Source of the DNA: Waddliaceae bacterium
GTDB lineage: Bacteria; Chlamydiota; Chlamydiia; Chlamydiales; GCA-2709385
Reading direction: 5' to 3'
NCBI GenBank assembly: GCA_002709385.1
Contig: PAQS01000012.1
Span: forward strand, 1-38,602
DNA length: 38,602 nucleotides
Shown piece after piece: positions 1 through 8,161 of the stretch. The notes beneath the pieces were generated by a model. That model was not told the DNA's origin. It saw only the letters and a list, made by a program, of their open reading frames with translations, and ran no database searches. Numbering within the stretch: the stretch's first letter is position 1; the number at the start of each line of letters is the position of its first letter. The translations under genes were made by a program, and so were the position numbers.

Positions 1-363
1 GTGACTCAGTGGTAATAATTAAATAAAGCAATGGAATAACATTACTCCCGCAAAAGTGCGCTCCCTTACGTACCCTGAGTCTTTAGCTGATTAACTTGGA
101 ATAGCTCACCACTGAGTCACTGAGTCACTGAGTTTACAGAGAGTATAGAAAGACTCTTAAGACCTCCTCAAGAAACTCTGTGACTCGGTGGTAATAATTA
201 AATAAAGCAATGGAATAACATTACTCCCGCAAAAGTGTGCTCCCTTACGTATTCTGAGTCTTTAACTGATTAACTTGGGATGACTCACCACTGAGTCACT
301 GAGTTTACAGAGAGTATAGAAACACTCTTAAGACCTCCTCAAGAAACTCTGTGACTCGGTGGT
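1..363. repeat. Tandem repeat array with inverted-end units
   Basis: A unit is repeated head to tail: copy 1 spans 1-179, copy 2 spans 180-350, and a third copy begins at 351 and stops matching after about 363. The copies are nearly identical; copy 1 is 8 bases longer because the octamer GAGTCACT is duplicated near 117-132. Each unit contains a core bounded by inverted arms and a spacer of about 37 bases. No ORF of note lies inside. The array may start left of the window. It looks like a non-coding mobile or recombination-derived repeat; no tRNA or CRISPR features are present. Confidence 0.85.
173..306. repeat. MITE-like element with 20-base terminal inverted repeats
   Basis: The left arm AAACTCTGTGACTCGGTGGT (173-192) and the right arm ACCACTGAGTCACTGAGTTT (287-306) are inverted copies with two mismatches, bounding a 134-base element. 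The copy to the left shows the same right arm near 108-135, and a lone left arm lies at 344-363. The interior is AT-rich and non-coding. This fits a miniature inverted-repeat element that expanded in tandem, but no target-site duplication can be separated from the array itself. Confidence 0.55.
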
Positions 364-389
364 AATATATAAGCGTGCCCTTCTAGAAA

Positions 390-588
390 CTATTGAGCTA
401 TTTTGTGAGCTTCTAATATAGCCTTTCGAAATTCATCACCCGAAGAAGTAAAAACAATATCTCCAAATATATAATCAATCGGTCCGTAGTTGTTTACTGC
501 TTGCATCTTCAGGCATCACGACTTGATCATTTTGATTGCCAACAGGTGTAAATAGATTTTTTTGAATATTAACGCTTAAAACTGCCAT
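390..588 (-). pseudogene. Small frameshifted gene of unknown function
   Basis: An ATG at 588 (minus strand) has a good ribosome site (GGGAG about 5 bases upstream) and opens a 37-codon frame ending at 475. A second frame, offset by one, starts at an ATG at 506 and runs 38 codons to a stop at 390. The first frame reads MAVLSVNIQKNLFTPVGNQN at its start and the second contains YGPIDYIFGDIVF. Read together across 475-506 they would give one protein of about 65 residues, so a single indel most likely broke a small gene. Two overlapping mini-genes or a programmed frameshift are alternatives. I recognise no family. It lies next to the repeat array and downstream of the gcv operon. Confidence 0.4.
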
Positions 589-687
589 TGAAATCTCCCA
601 AAAATTTGCGAAAACAGTCTTCTAGCATAGGTATGGAATGGAATCAATATAAACGCAGGTCTTCTTAGTATTCACTTTGTTGAAGCG

Positions 688-729
688 ACTTATTGCTGCC
701 GTTAACTGTAGTATCTGACAGCAATAAGT
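688..729 (-). terminator. 11-bp hairpin after gcvPB, possible terminator
   Basis: ACTTATTGCTG (688-698) and CAGCAATAAGT (719-729) form a perfect 11-pair stem with a 20-base loop, 24 bases past the gcvPB stop. It is well placed to end the gcv transcript, but no U-run follows on either strand, so a processing or protective hairpin is equally possible. Confidence 0.35.
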
Positions 730-752
730 GGAAAATTAGATGGTCAGAAAGT

Positions 753-2237
753 TTAAAAGCCTACACTGATATTTTTATGACAGCCATTTCCTCTGTGCTC
801 TTTGCACGAATGCTTAAGAATAGGCTCTTTTGCAGCCTTAACTTCATCTAACCTTGCTACGGGGTAGTTATGAGGAGCCTGTCGAACGATTTCTGGATCT
901 TCGATAATTTCCTTCACAACTCTTTCCATGATACTAACGAAGTGATCTAAGGTTGCTTTTGATTCCGACTCCGTAGGCTCTAAAAGCATACATTCCGGTA
1001 CTGTTAGAGGAAAATATACTGTTGGAGCATGCACACCATAATCTAAAAGACGTTTAGCAATATCTAAAGCGCGAACACCTCGATCTAGATAGTTATCAGC
1101 TTGCAATACAAACTCATGCATGCAGTGCTGTGGAAAAGGAACTTTAAATAGATGACCTAGTTTTGCTTTCAGGTAGTTTGCATTGATCACTGCATTTTCA
1201 GCAATACGACGTAAACCATACATACCATGTAGTTTGGTATACATATAGGCTCGCAAAGCTATTCCGAAGTTTCCAAAAAAGCTTGCGAGATGACCTATTC
1301 CATCTTTACCGTTGTATTCAACAGTATACTCATCACCTTCTTTCAAAACTCGTGGATAAGGCAAGTATTTTTTCAGTCTATCATTACATAAAACAGGACC
1401 AGATCCAGGTCCTCCTCCTCCATGTGGAGTAGAAAAAGTTTTATGTAAATTGATGTGCATGACATCAAATCCCATATCTCCTGGACCAATCACATTTAAT
1501 ATAGGATTTAAATTTGCTCCATCGTAATAAAGCAGTGCTCCTGCTTCATGAAGCAAACGCTGAATATCTTGAATTTGCCTGCTAAAAACTCCTAAAGTAT
1601 TAGGATTTGTTAGCATTAGTCCAGCTGTCTTTGAAGACACTAAAGACCGTAAGTGATCAAGATCTAAATCACCATTTACATCACTTTTCACTGGTACAAC
1701 TTTAAAGCCTGCCATCACAGCAGTAGCTGGGTTAGTACCATGTGCACTATCTGGAATCAAAAATTCTGTTCGGTCAAAATCACCTTTATCTTTGTGATAA
1801 GCGGCAATCATTTTTACACCGCATAACTCGCCTTGAGCGCCTGCGTTAGGAACCACAGTTCCTGAACTCATTCCACAAACCTTGCAAAGCTCTTCCACAA
1901 GCTCATGCATCACTCGAAGGTTACCTTGAATCAAACTTGCTGGAGCAAGAGGGTGCGTTCTTGTAAAGCCTGGTAAAGCAGCTACAGCTTCATTTACTCT
2001 TGGATTTAACTTCATTGTACAACTTCCTAGAGGATAGAAGTTTGTATCAATACCCATATTTCTTTGAGCTAATGAAGAGTAATGCCGTGTTAAGTCAATT
2101 TCTGATACCTCTGGCAAAGGCACTTCGCTTTTCCTTTTTAATTCCTCTGGAAAAACAAATTCATCAAATGCTTCATCACGGAAAGGAATGCTATAGGCTT
2201 TTTGTCTTTTTTGAGACTTTTCGAAAATTGTCTTCAT
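753..2237 (-). CDS. gcvPB: Glycine dehydrogenase (decarboxylating) subunit 2
   Basis: This is the PLP-binding half of the two-subunit P protein of the glycine cleavage system. It decarboxylates glycine and passes the aminomethyl group to the lipoyl arm of GcvH. The 494-residue length fits the subunit. The pyridoxal-phosphate lysine is in HINLHKTFSTPHGGGGPGSG (K266), and the N-terminal segment has NFYPLGSCTMKLNPR. The tail has several cysteines and histidines, common in this subunit. Its ATG overlaps the stop of gcvPA by four bases (ATGA), so translation is probably coupled and keeps the two subunits equal. It is the last gene of the gcv transcript. Confidence 0.95.
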   Translation of the reverse strand: MKTIFEKSQKRQKAYSIPFRDEAFDEFVFPEELKRKSEVPLPEVSEIDLTRHYSSLAQRNMGIDTNFYPLGSCTMKLNPRVNEAVAALPGFTRTHPLAPASLIQGNLRVMHELVEELCKVCGMSSGTVVPNAGAQGELCGVKMIAAYHKDKGDFDRTEFLIPDSAHGTNPATAVMAGFKVVPVKSDVNGDLDLDHLRSLVSSKTAGLMLTNPNTLGVFSRQIQDIQRLLHEAGALLYYDGANLNPILNVIGPGDMGFDVMHINLHKTFSTPHGGGGPGSGPVLCNDRLKKYLPYPRVLKEGDEYTVEYNGKDGIGHLASFFGNFGIALRAYMYTKLHGMYGLRRIAENAVINANYLKAKLGHLFKVPFPQHCMHEFVLQADNYLDRGVRALDIAKRLLDYGVHAPTVYFPLTVPECMLLEPTESESKATLDHFVSIMERVVKEIIEDPEIVRQAPHNYPVARLDEVKAAKEPILKHSCKEHRGNGCHKNISVGF

Positions 2238-3586
2238 GCCACCTCTCCTAACATTTTCTGCGCTACTTCTACATAACGATCTAATTCTGCTTTTGACTTT
2301 GTTTCTGTCACAGCAATTAGGAAATGGTTTTCTAATTCAGGATAATAATCTCCCAAGTGAAGACCCGGTTCAATTTTAGCCATACGAAACGCAGCTTGTA
2401 CTTCTGCAGCAGGCTTAGAAAAGCACAATACAAATTCATTAAATTGTGTTGCTTCTCCCAAGGCTTTTACTCCAGAAATTTTCGCTAAATTTTTCTTTAA
2501 ATAAGCTGCTCGTTGGAAATTGCTTAGTGCTAACTCTCCAACTCCTTTCTTTCCATACCATAAAATGGTCAGAAGACTACTTAGAGCCGCCAAAGATTGA
2601 TTAGAGCAAATATTAGATGTTGCTTTTCCACGACGAATATGTTGCTCACGAGCTTGCAAAGTCAGTACAAAACCACGTTCACCAGAAGTGTCTACGGTTT
2701 CTCCAACAATTCTTCCAGGCATTTGTCGAACTAAAGCTTGCGTACATGCCACGTAGCCCACATAAGGACCACCTCCCTGTAGAGGAATACCGAAAGATTG
2801 GGTATCTCCTACAGCGATATCAGCTCCGATCTCTGCTGCACTTGGTAGCAAGCCATATGACATTAAATCAGCGCATACAATGCTTAAAACACCTTTTTCT
2901 TTTGCGGAAGAGAAAATCGGTGCAATATCTTCTACCGTCCCTAAAAAACTAGGGGCTTGTAAAAATACTGCAGCTGTTTCTTCATCTAGATGAGCTTCAA
3001 TGAAAGAACGGTCAATAGTTCCATCTTCCTTAAAAGGAATTTCTACAAGCTCTGTACCTAGTGATTCCAAGTATTGTCTTACTACTCGTTGGTAGTGTGG
3101 ATTCACTGTTTTAGCGATAAGGATTTTATTACGTCGACGTTGTTGTCTTAAAGCCATTAAACATGCTTCTGCACATGCTGCTGCACCATCATATACTGAA
3201 GCATTACTCACATCTAAACCAGTCAAAGCACAAATAGCTGATTGAAACTCGAAAATAACCTGTAGCATTCCTTGTGATGCTTCAGCTTGATAGGGAGTAT
3301 ATGCAGTAAGAAACTCTGATTTCTGGCAAATAGCTGGTGCATATGCAGGAACTTGGTGCTCAAAAGACCCAGCTCCTAGATAGTTAGAAAAGTCAGCAAA
3401 GTGATTGTCTTTTCCTATTTTCTCAAGCAGACAAAAACCTTCGAATTCAGATAGGCCATCGTCAGTGCTTGGAGCTTTTCGCATTAGACTCTGGGGAATA
3501 TCACTATATAGCTCTTCGACATTATTCACCCCAATATCGGCCAGCATTTTTTTAGTTTGCTCTTCTGTATTGGATATAAAGTCCAT
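2234..3586 (-). CDS. gcvPA: Glycine dehydrogenase (decarboxylating) subunit 1
   Basis: This is the partner subunit of the split P protein. At 450 residues it has the usual length. It shows the family N-terminus (FLGAGSFEHQVPA-like motif, here YLGAGSFEHQVPAYAP), then YTPYQAEASQGMLQ and FEFQSAICALTGLDVSNASVYDGA, all typical of subunit 1. It folds like a PLP enzyme but the PLP lysine is carried by GcvPB. A GAGG ribosome site stands 6 bases before the ATG. It lies 8 bases after gcvH. The split, two-gene P protein is shared by many bacteria; E. coli has a single fused chain. Confidence 0.95.
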   Translation of the reverse strand: MDFISNTEEQTKKMLADIGVNNVEELYSDIPQSLMRKAPSTDDGLSEFEGFCLLEKIGKDNHFADFSNYLGAGSFEHQVPAYAPAICQKSEFLTAYTPYQAEASQGMLQVIFEFQSAICALTGLDVSNASVYDGAAACAEACLMALRQQRRRNKILIAKTVNPHYQRVVRQYLESLGTELVEIPFKEDGTIDRSFIEAHLDEETAAVFLQAPSFLGTVEDIAPIFSSAKEKGVLSIVCADLMSYGLLPSAAEIGADIAVGDTQSFGIPLQGGGPYVGYVACTQALVRQMPGRIVGETVDTSGERGFVLTLQAREQHIRRGKATSNICSNQSLAALSSLLTILWYGKKGVGELALSNFQRAAYLKKNLAKISGVKALGEATQFNEFVLCFSKPAAEVQAAFRMAKIEPGLHLGDYYPELENHFLIAVTETKSKAELDRYVEVAQKMLGEVA

Positions 3587-3594
3587 GTATTACC

Positions 3595-3957
3595 TCAAAC
3601 TAAGCTTGCTTGATATTGCTCAGCTGTCATCAACGTAGATAGTTCTGTTGGATCTGACAGTTTGAGCATAAATAACCACCCATCAGCTTCTGGCGATGAG
3701 TTAACAAGTTCTGGACGATCTAGTAGTGCTTCATTGACAGAAGTAATGATACCAGATACGGGTGAGTACACATCAGATGCTGCTTTTGTAGACTCAAGTA
3801 CTGCAATTTCATCTCCCGCAGAAACTTCTCTTCCAAGTTCAGGAAGTTCTACGTAAACAATTTCTCCCAATTCTTTCTGTGCATACATACTAATACCAAT
3901 TTTTGCATGCCCAGAGTCGTCTTGAGTCACCCACTCATGTGATTCTGTAAATTTCAT
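3595..3957 (-). CDS. gcvH: Glycine cleavage system H protein
   Basis: This is the lipoyl carrier protein that shuttles the aminomethyl intermediate between the P and T proteins. It is 120 residues long, normal for the family. The lipoylation lysine is K57 in VLESTKAASDVYSP, preceded by the KFTESHEWV start typical of GcvH. A strong ribosome site (GGAGATAGGA) precedes the ATG. The gene sits between gcvT and gcvPA, and a lipoate-protein ligase gene heads the same transcript at 8162-8896. In chlamydiae that take lipoate from the host, GcvH and the 2-oxoacid dehydrogenases are the expected targets of that ligase; this link is inferred. Confidence 0.96.
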   Translation of the reverse strand: MKFTESHEWVTQDDSGHAKIGISMYAQKELGEIVYVELPELGREVSAGDEIAVLESTKAASDVYSPVSGIITSVNEALLDRPELVNSSPEADGWLFMLKLSDPTELSTLMTAEQYQASLV

Positions 3958-3972
3958 TCCTATCTCCTGCCA

Positions 3973-5049
3973 CTATTTATTTGAATAAAAAGGGATTTTA
4001 CAAACACGCGCTTTTAAAGCTCGTTTACGAACTTGTACTTCTACAGTGGCTCCTTCTTCAAGACTCTTTGAGCTGATAGCGATCGCAATAGCTTTCGACA
4101 AAGAAGGTGCTTGTGTACCCGATGTGATCCACCCAATTTTTTCATTTTCAAAAAAGAGTTCTGCTCCTTCTCGAGCGATACCTCTATCTAAAATTTCTAA
4201 GCCAATTTGTTGTCTTTTACTACCGCTTGCTTCTAATTTTTGCATTGCTTCAGAACCTACAAAAGGTCCTTTTGCAAAACGAACCGTCCATGCTGAAACA
4301 GATTCAATTGCGGCAATATCATCTGTTAGTTCATGGCCATACAAAGCAAACCCCATTTCCAAGCGCAAGGTATCCCTGGCTGCAAGTCCAATAGGACGAA
4401 TGTCAAATGGCTGTCCTAAATCTAAAATTTTATCCCATAACTCAGCGATAACATGATTTTCTGCATAGATTTCTACACCAGCCTCACCTGTATATCCTGC
4501 GCGAGCAACGATCACTGCTTTGCCTTTATACTCGAGATCAGCAAAGCGCATGAACTTGAGATCATCTATCTCTGGGAAAATTTGAGCCATTAACTCAAGA
4601 GACTTTGGTCCTTGTACAGCTAAAATTCCATCTTTTTCATAATAATCTTTTACCTGCACATCAAAATTCTTTGCATACTTCTTCATATGCGCTAAATCTT
4701 TATCACGATTTCCTGCATTCACAACAACGAAAAAATCTTCAGCACTTCTGCGATAAACAATGCAATCATCTACCGTACCACCGTTTTCATTAGGCCAAAC
4801 GGTGTAAGTGGCTGTGCAATCTTTTTTGCCACTAATTTTATTTGTTGAAAGATAGTCAAGAAACTCTTCTGCTTGAGGTCCGCTTACCTCAACACGTCCC
4901 ATATGTGAAACATCAAAAATCCCAACCCCGCTTCGAACGGCATTATGTTCTTCAATGACACTACTGTATTGAATGGGCATTTCCCAACCACAAAATTCTA
5001 CAAGCTTCGCGCCAAGGTTCACATGTCTATCGTGTAAAATCGTTCTCAT
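3973..5049 (-). CDS. gcvT: Aminomethyltransferase (glycine cleavage T protein)
   Basis: This enzyme transfers the one-carbon unit from aminomethyl-lipoyl-GcvH to tetrahydrofolate, releasing ammonia. The chosen start (MRTILHDRHVNLGAKLVEFC) aligns with the usual N-terminus and gives 358 residues, a normal length. GWEMPIQY and GVGIFDVSHMGRVEV are family motifs, and RAGYTGEAGVEIYAE holds the folate-domain signature. The start codon overlaps the upstream stop (TAATG). An in-frame ATG 12 bases upstream (5061) is closer to the AGGACTAGGA ribosome site, so it could be the true start and would add four residues. An even longer frame back to 5160 would run through the previous gene and is not credible. 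Confidence 0.94.
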   Translation of the reverse strand: MRTILHDRHVNLGAKLVEFCGWEMPIQYSSVIEEHNAVRSGVGIFDVSHMGRVEVSGPQAEEFLDYLSTNKISGKKDCTATYTVWPNENGGTVDDCIVYRRSAEDFFVVVNAGNRDKDLAHMKKYAKNFDVQVKDYYEKDGILAVQGPKSLELMAQIFPEIDDLKFMRFADLEYKGKAVIVARAGYTGEAGVEIYAENHVIAELWDKILDLGQPFDIRPIGLAARDTLRLEMGFALYGHELTDDIAAIESVSAWTVRFAKGPFVGSEAMQKLEASGSKRQQIGLEILDRGIAREGAELFFENEKIGWITSGTQAPSLSKAIAIAISSKSLEEGATVEVQVRKRALKARVCKIPFYSNK

Positions 5050-5687
5050 TACTGTTTGCATTTTCCTAGTCCTAAACTTGCCCATAAAGAAGGTTGTTCT
5101 TCGATTTTTACAACATCTGTTGATGTCACAGAAAAGTGTTGTGTAGGTCCTTGAAAACAATTAACTCGGTAACTGAACCCTATACGTCCAAATTCCGGGT
5201 TAAATCCTACTAACGCATCACGATGAATGTGAATACGCATTTGGTAAGTGTTTGCTTGAATCTTTGTATCACAAAAAAGAAGAAGGGGATCACATAAATC
5301 ATGTGCGTCATCAGAACGAAAATTTGTAATTTCTCCTGCAACAGCTCCGTCAGCTTTCTTTGGCAAAAAGAAAAAATGATGGCAATATTTGGTGTTGTAC
5401 CCTGCTCCTTTAAAATCGCGAGTATCTATAAACAACTCGATGGAATCACCATCCCTAGGCCTTTTGGCATCGACATATCCCACAGGCTGCTCTACTTTTA
5501 CATCACATAAAAGTCCTTCATCTGTCCAAGCCATCCGCCAATCTACAAACTCTTCTTCTCCCGAAATTTCAGCACTATTGGGAAGGCAATAGTGCTGATT
5601 TAAGTTCTTTATTCCGGAAGGAGCGTACCGAACTTCAGTCGATAAAGAGAAAAAATTAAGTACGCTTAGTTCTAAAGACTCTTCCAT
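5049..5687 (-). CDS. CBM9/DOMON-like domain protein, function unknown
   Basis: A 212-residue protein with no signal peptide and no membrane span. The central segment RPRDGDSIELFIDTRD (about 76-91) followed by a beta-rich half resembles the CBM9-like/DOMON sandwich fold, where a similar D-D-S-x-E-hydrophobic-F-I-D strand is typical. That fold binds sugars or cofactors in other bacteria, but binding residues cannot be assigned here. The gene is tightly placed between the PpiD-like gene (12 bases) and gcvT (overlap), so it is expressed with glycine cleavage genes. I recall a chlamydial hypothetical protein near gcvH that may be its ortholog, but cannot confirm it. The gene call is firm; the fold is an inference. 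Confidence 0.75.
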   Translation of the reverse strand: MEESLELSVLNFFSLSTEVRYAPSGIKNLNQHYCLPNSAEISGEEEFVDWRMAWTDEGLLCDVKVEQPVGYVDAKRPRDGDSIELFIDTRDFKGAGYNTKYCHHFFFLPKKADGAVAGEITNFRSDDAHDLCDPLLLFCDTKIQANTYQMRIHIHRDALVGFNPEFGRIGFSYRVNCFQGPTQHFSVTSTDVVKIEEQPSLWASLGLGKCKQ

Positions 5688-5699
5688 AAAACATCGTTC

Positions 5700-8048
5700 C
5701 TAACGAATGAAGTAGTCTAATGAGTACATCTTCTCTTGAACAAATCCATCAAGTAACTTTTCCATAACTTCAAGCTCTAACTCATGAGAGAGTAATTCTT
5801 GACCTTGATCCATCATTGCCGCTACAGCACTTCCTTCACTTCCACGGTCCATTACACGATAGAAATAAAGACCATTGCTTTGATCATGTTGTATGCTTGA
5901 CCAGTCATCTTTTTCTAAATTCAATGCATCATCAATATTCAATAAATTATCTGATGCTCGATTAGCTGTAAGCATTTCCATATCAATCTTCCACTGAGAA
6001 GAAAATTCTTTTTGATCAGACTTTCCATCTAATGCAGAATCTAAATTTCCTGCCATAAACTTTTCTTTCTCATCCTTCATATAACGGATGAAGCGAAGAG
6101 GAGCGCAGAAAGCACCAGAAGCTTTTTGAGATACAGCTTTATTAGGGAACTGTTCTTTAAACTCTTTGAAAATATCTTGAACGAGTGGATTAAACAGCTC
6201 TTCTATTACTAAGTGCCTTACATCACTTAACGACTTCCATGAACCAGCTGTGTCTTTTAAAGTATCAGGCTTACTTTTTTTCATTTGTTCGTAAGCTTTT
6301 TGAATCACTCTATTTAAGACATCATCTAAAACACCTGCAGCCTCAGCTTCTTGATAGCTGAGAACCTCTAAATCTTCGGTACGTTCAAGTACTTCGATAG
6401 AATAATAGTATTTTTGATCTTGAGTATAAGACATAAGATCTTGAGCTTGCTCACCACTTTCATCATCAGATGCAATAGAAGCTGCATCTAATACTTCCAT
6501 GAGTTGTTGCCTGTTTTTAATTCCTTCTAAAGGAGCTTTTCCACCAGCTAAGCGTAAGTCTATCCAAACTTCTTGCTCTTCTGCTTTTTCTAATTCCTCT
6601 TTAATCCACTCTGGGTGCTCTTCCACAATCATTTGGCGACTACTTACATTAACCGCATCACGAGTTTTATCACCCAAAGCCTCTAAAGCACTGAAACGAG
6701 CAAGTTCATCTGTTGCACCAGCAGCCCCAAGCTCTGGATACTTCTCAACTAACTTTATCCAATTTGCTTCTTCTAATTGCCAAGCCCAAGCTTCCTTTAA
6801 ACCAACTTTTGCTCGAAGAGTATCTTTCTGTAAAACACGGTAGCGAAGACGATAACGCTTTTTCACTAACTCAGGATACTCTGTTTTCAATGTATCTGCA
6901 GACACACTTTTTTCTGGAATAGCCAAACGATTGTTGCTCTTCGCATACCCTTCACCAGCAGCTGTCAAATACGCTTCAAACTTCTGTAGTGCACGGTAAT
7001 CTTCAAAACGTAGTTGATGAGGAATCTTAAATATAGCTAATTCCACACCCTCTTCAGCGTAATCTTGAAAACGTTGATACATAAGAGAATCAACTAAAAG
7101 GCTGTGTCCTACTTCATGAACCATTCGACGGAAAAGCATCACTCTTCGCCATAGCTTTACAGCGCTTGCGCGATCCATATGTAAAATCTGCAACTGTCTT
7201 TGAAAATACTGTGTTCCATTTACAACACCAAGATCTACTTGAGATTTTAACTGCTGGAAACTCATCTCACTATTGCGAACAAGATCAGCCATTACTTCTT
7301 CATCACTTACGCGATATCCTTGAGATTCTGCTAAATCTGAAACATTCATAATTGTCTGAGCCACTAAATGAATAAAGCGAGCCCCAAACCAATCCTGAAC
7401 AGAATGATAAGAAAATAATGATAAATCCCGACGAATCAAAGAAGGATCTTGGCGTATTCCAGAATATTGACTCTCTTGGTAACGCACCACTTGCTTTAAA
7501 ACATGTGCTGGAAATTTAGATTCTTCAAGATATAAATTCACTCGATCATTGAACGCTTCAGGAGTGTTTTGTCCCAAGCTCGCTTTAAACTGATCGTAAG
7601 CTGACTTCATTGGTGGTGCAAATGCAAGCCAAGACGATTCAGCATTGATAAATTTGGCATAAGGATGAACATAAGGCTCATATCGCGCTTCTTTACTTGC
7701 TCGAGTTTGAAGATCACTTTCTAAATCTTCCATAAACCTTTCTGCAATAAGCACTGCAAAACCACTTTCAAGAAAATCTTTCCGAACCACACCGTCATTT
7801 AAAAAGTTTGGTCCCCAAGCTCCAGCCAAATGCAACTTATCTTGTGCATCTGTTCCTAAAAAAGAAACAAGGCTATCAAGCTCTGAACGGTATATTTTCT
7901 TTCCCGTTGCCCCAGTAAAAAGCACTTTGTCTACTTGCTGGACATCTCTCACAGCACCAGACGTGCCAAAAAAAGAAAACGATATAACAATGACGACTGT
8001 TATAACGATAAATAAGACTTTCTGATATCTGCGAAAAAACTCAAGCAT
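5700..8048 (-). CDS. PpiD-like membrane-anchored periplasmic folding factor
   Basis: A 782-residue protein. Residues 1-12 are basic, then 13-30 form a membrane anchor (VLFIVITVVIVISFSFFGTS), exactly the layout of PpiD/SurA_N_3 proteins that stand in the inner membrane facing the periplasm. The rest is mostly helical and charged, as in the chaperone part of SurA/PpiD. I cannot find a convincing parvulin (rotamase) domain, so it may act only as a holdase for outer-membrane or secreted proteins. It lies between lplA and the CBM9-like gene. An AAGGTGAT ribosome site precedes the ATG. Family assignment rests on the N-terminus and overall composition. Confidence 0.75.
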   Translation of the reverse strand: MLEFFRRYQKVLFIVITVVIVISFSFFGTSGAVRDVQQVDKVLFTGATGKKIYRSELDSLVSFLGTDAQDKLHLAGAWGPNFLNDGVVRKDFLESGFAVLIAERFMEDLESDLQTRASKEARYEPYVHPYAKFINAESSWLAFAPPMKSAYDQFKASLGQNTPEAFNDRVNLYLEESKFPAHVLKQVVRYQESQYSGIRQDPSLIRRDLSLFSYHSVQDWFGARFIHLVAQTIMNVSDLAESQGYRVSDEEVMADLVRNSEMSFQQLKSQVDLGVVNGTQYFQRQLQILHMDRASAVKLWRRVMLFRRMVHEVGHSLLVDSLMYQRFQDYAEEGVELAIFKIPHQLRFEDYRALQKFEAYLTAAGEGYAKSNNRLAIPEKSVSADTLKTEYPELVKKRYRLRYRVLQKDTLRAKVGLKEAWAWQLEEANWIKLVEKYPELGAAGATDELARFSALEALGDKTRDAVNVSSRQMIVEEHPEWIKEELEKAEEQEVWIDLRLAGGKAPLEGIKNRQQLMEVLDAASIASDDESGEQAQDLMSYTQDQKYYYSIEVLERTEDLEVLSYQEAEAAGVLDDVLNRVIQKAYEQMKKSKPDTLKDTAGSWKSLSDVRHLVIEELFNPLVQDIFKEFKEQFPNKAVSQKASGAFCAPLRFIRYMKDEKEKFMAGNLDSALDGKSDQKEFSSQWKIDMEMLTANRASDNLLNIDDALNLEKDDWSSIQHDQSNGLYFYRVMDRGSEGSAVAAMMDQGQELLSHELELEVMEKLLDGFVQEKMYSLDYFIR

Positions 8049-8117
8049 TAGTATCGATCACCTTCTTAGATTTATGGCTGCATCAAGAGACGCTAATAAA
8101 GAAGAATCGTAGCAAAG

Positions 8118-8142
8118 AACCCCTTTCCCATAAAGGGTTTTT
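8118..8142 (+). terminator. Hairpin with T-run between lplA and ppiD-like gene
   Basis: AACCCCTTT and AAAGGGTT pair (one bulged base) around a short loop and are followed by TTTTT on the plus strand. The neighbouring genes are on the minus strand, where only a weak T-run (CTTTGC) follows. It may act as a partial terminator or attenuator after lplA, or stop antisense transcription. Confidence 0.35.
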
Positions 8143-8161
8143 GAGTTAAGAAATTGTTAGC

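Noticed and set aside
1-363. CRISPR-like array
   Set aside because: Only two full units, about 170-180 bases each, with identical spacers of 37 bases; CRISPR repeats are short with differing spacers.
3595-5049. Glycine riboswitch before gcvT
   Set aside because: The gcv genes are internal to an operon with overlaps and no leader RNA space.
5062-5160. Longer N-terminus for gcvT
   Set aside because: It would translate the 3' end of the preceding gene in another frame, and the family alignment begins at MRTILH.
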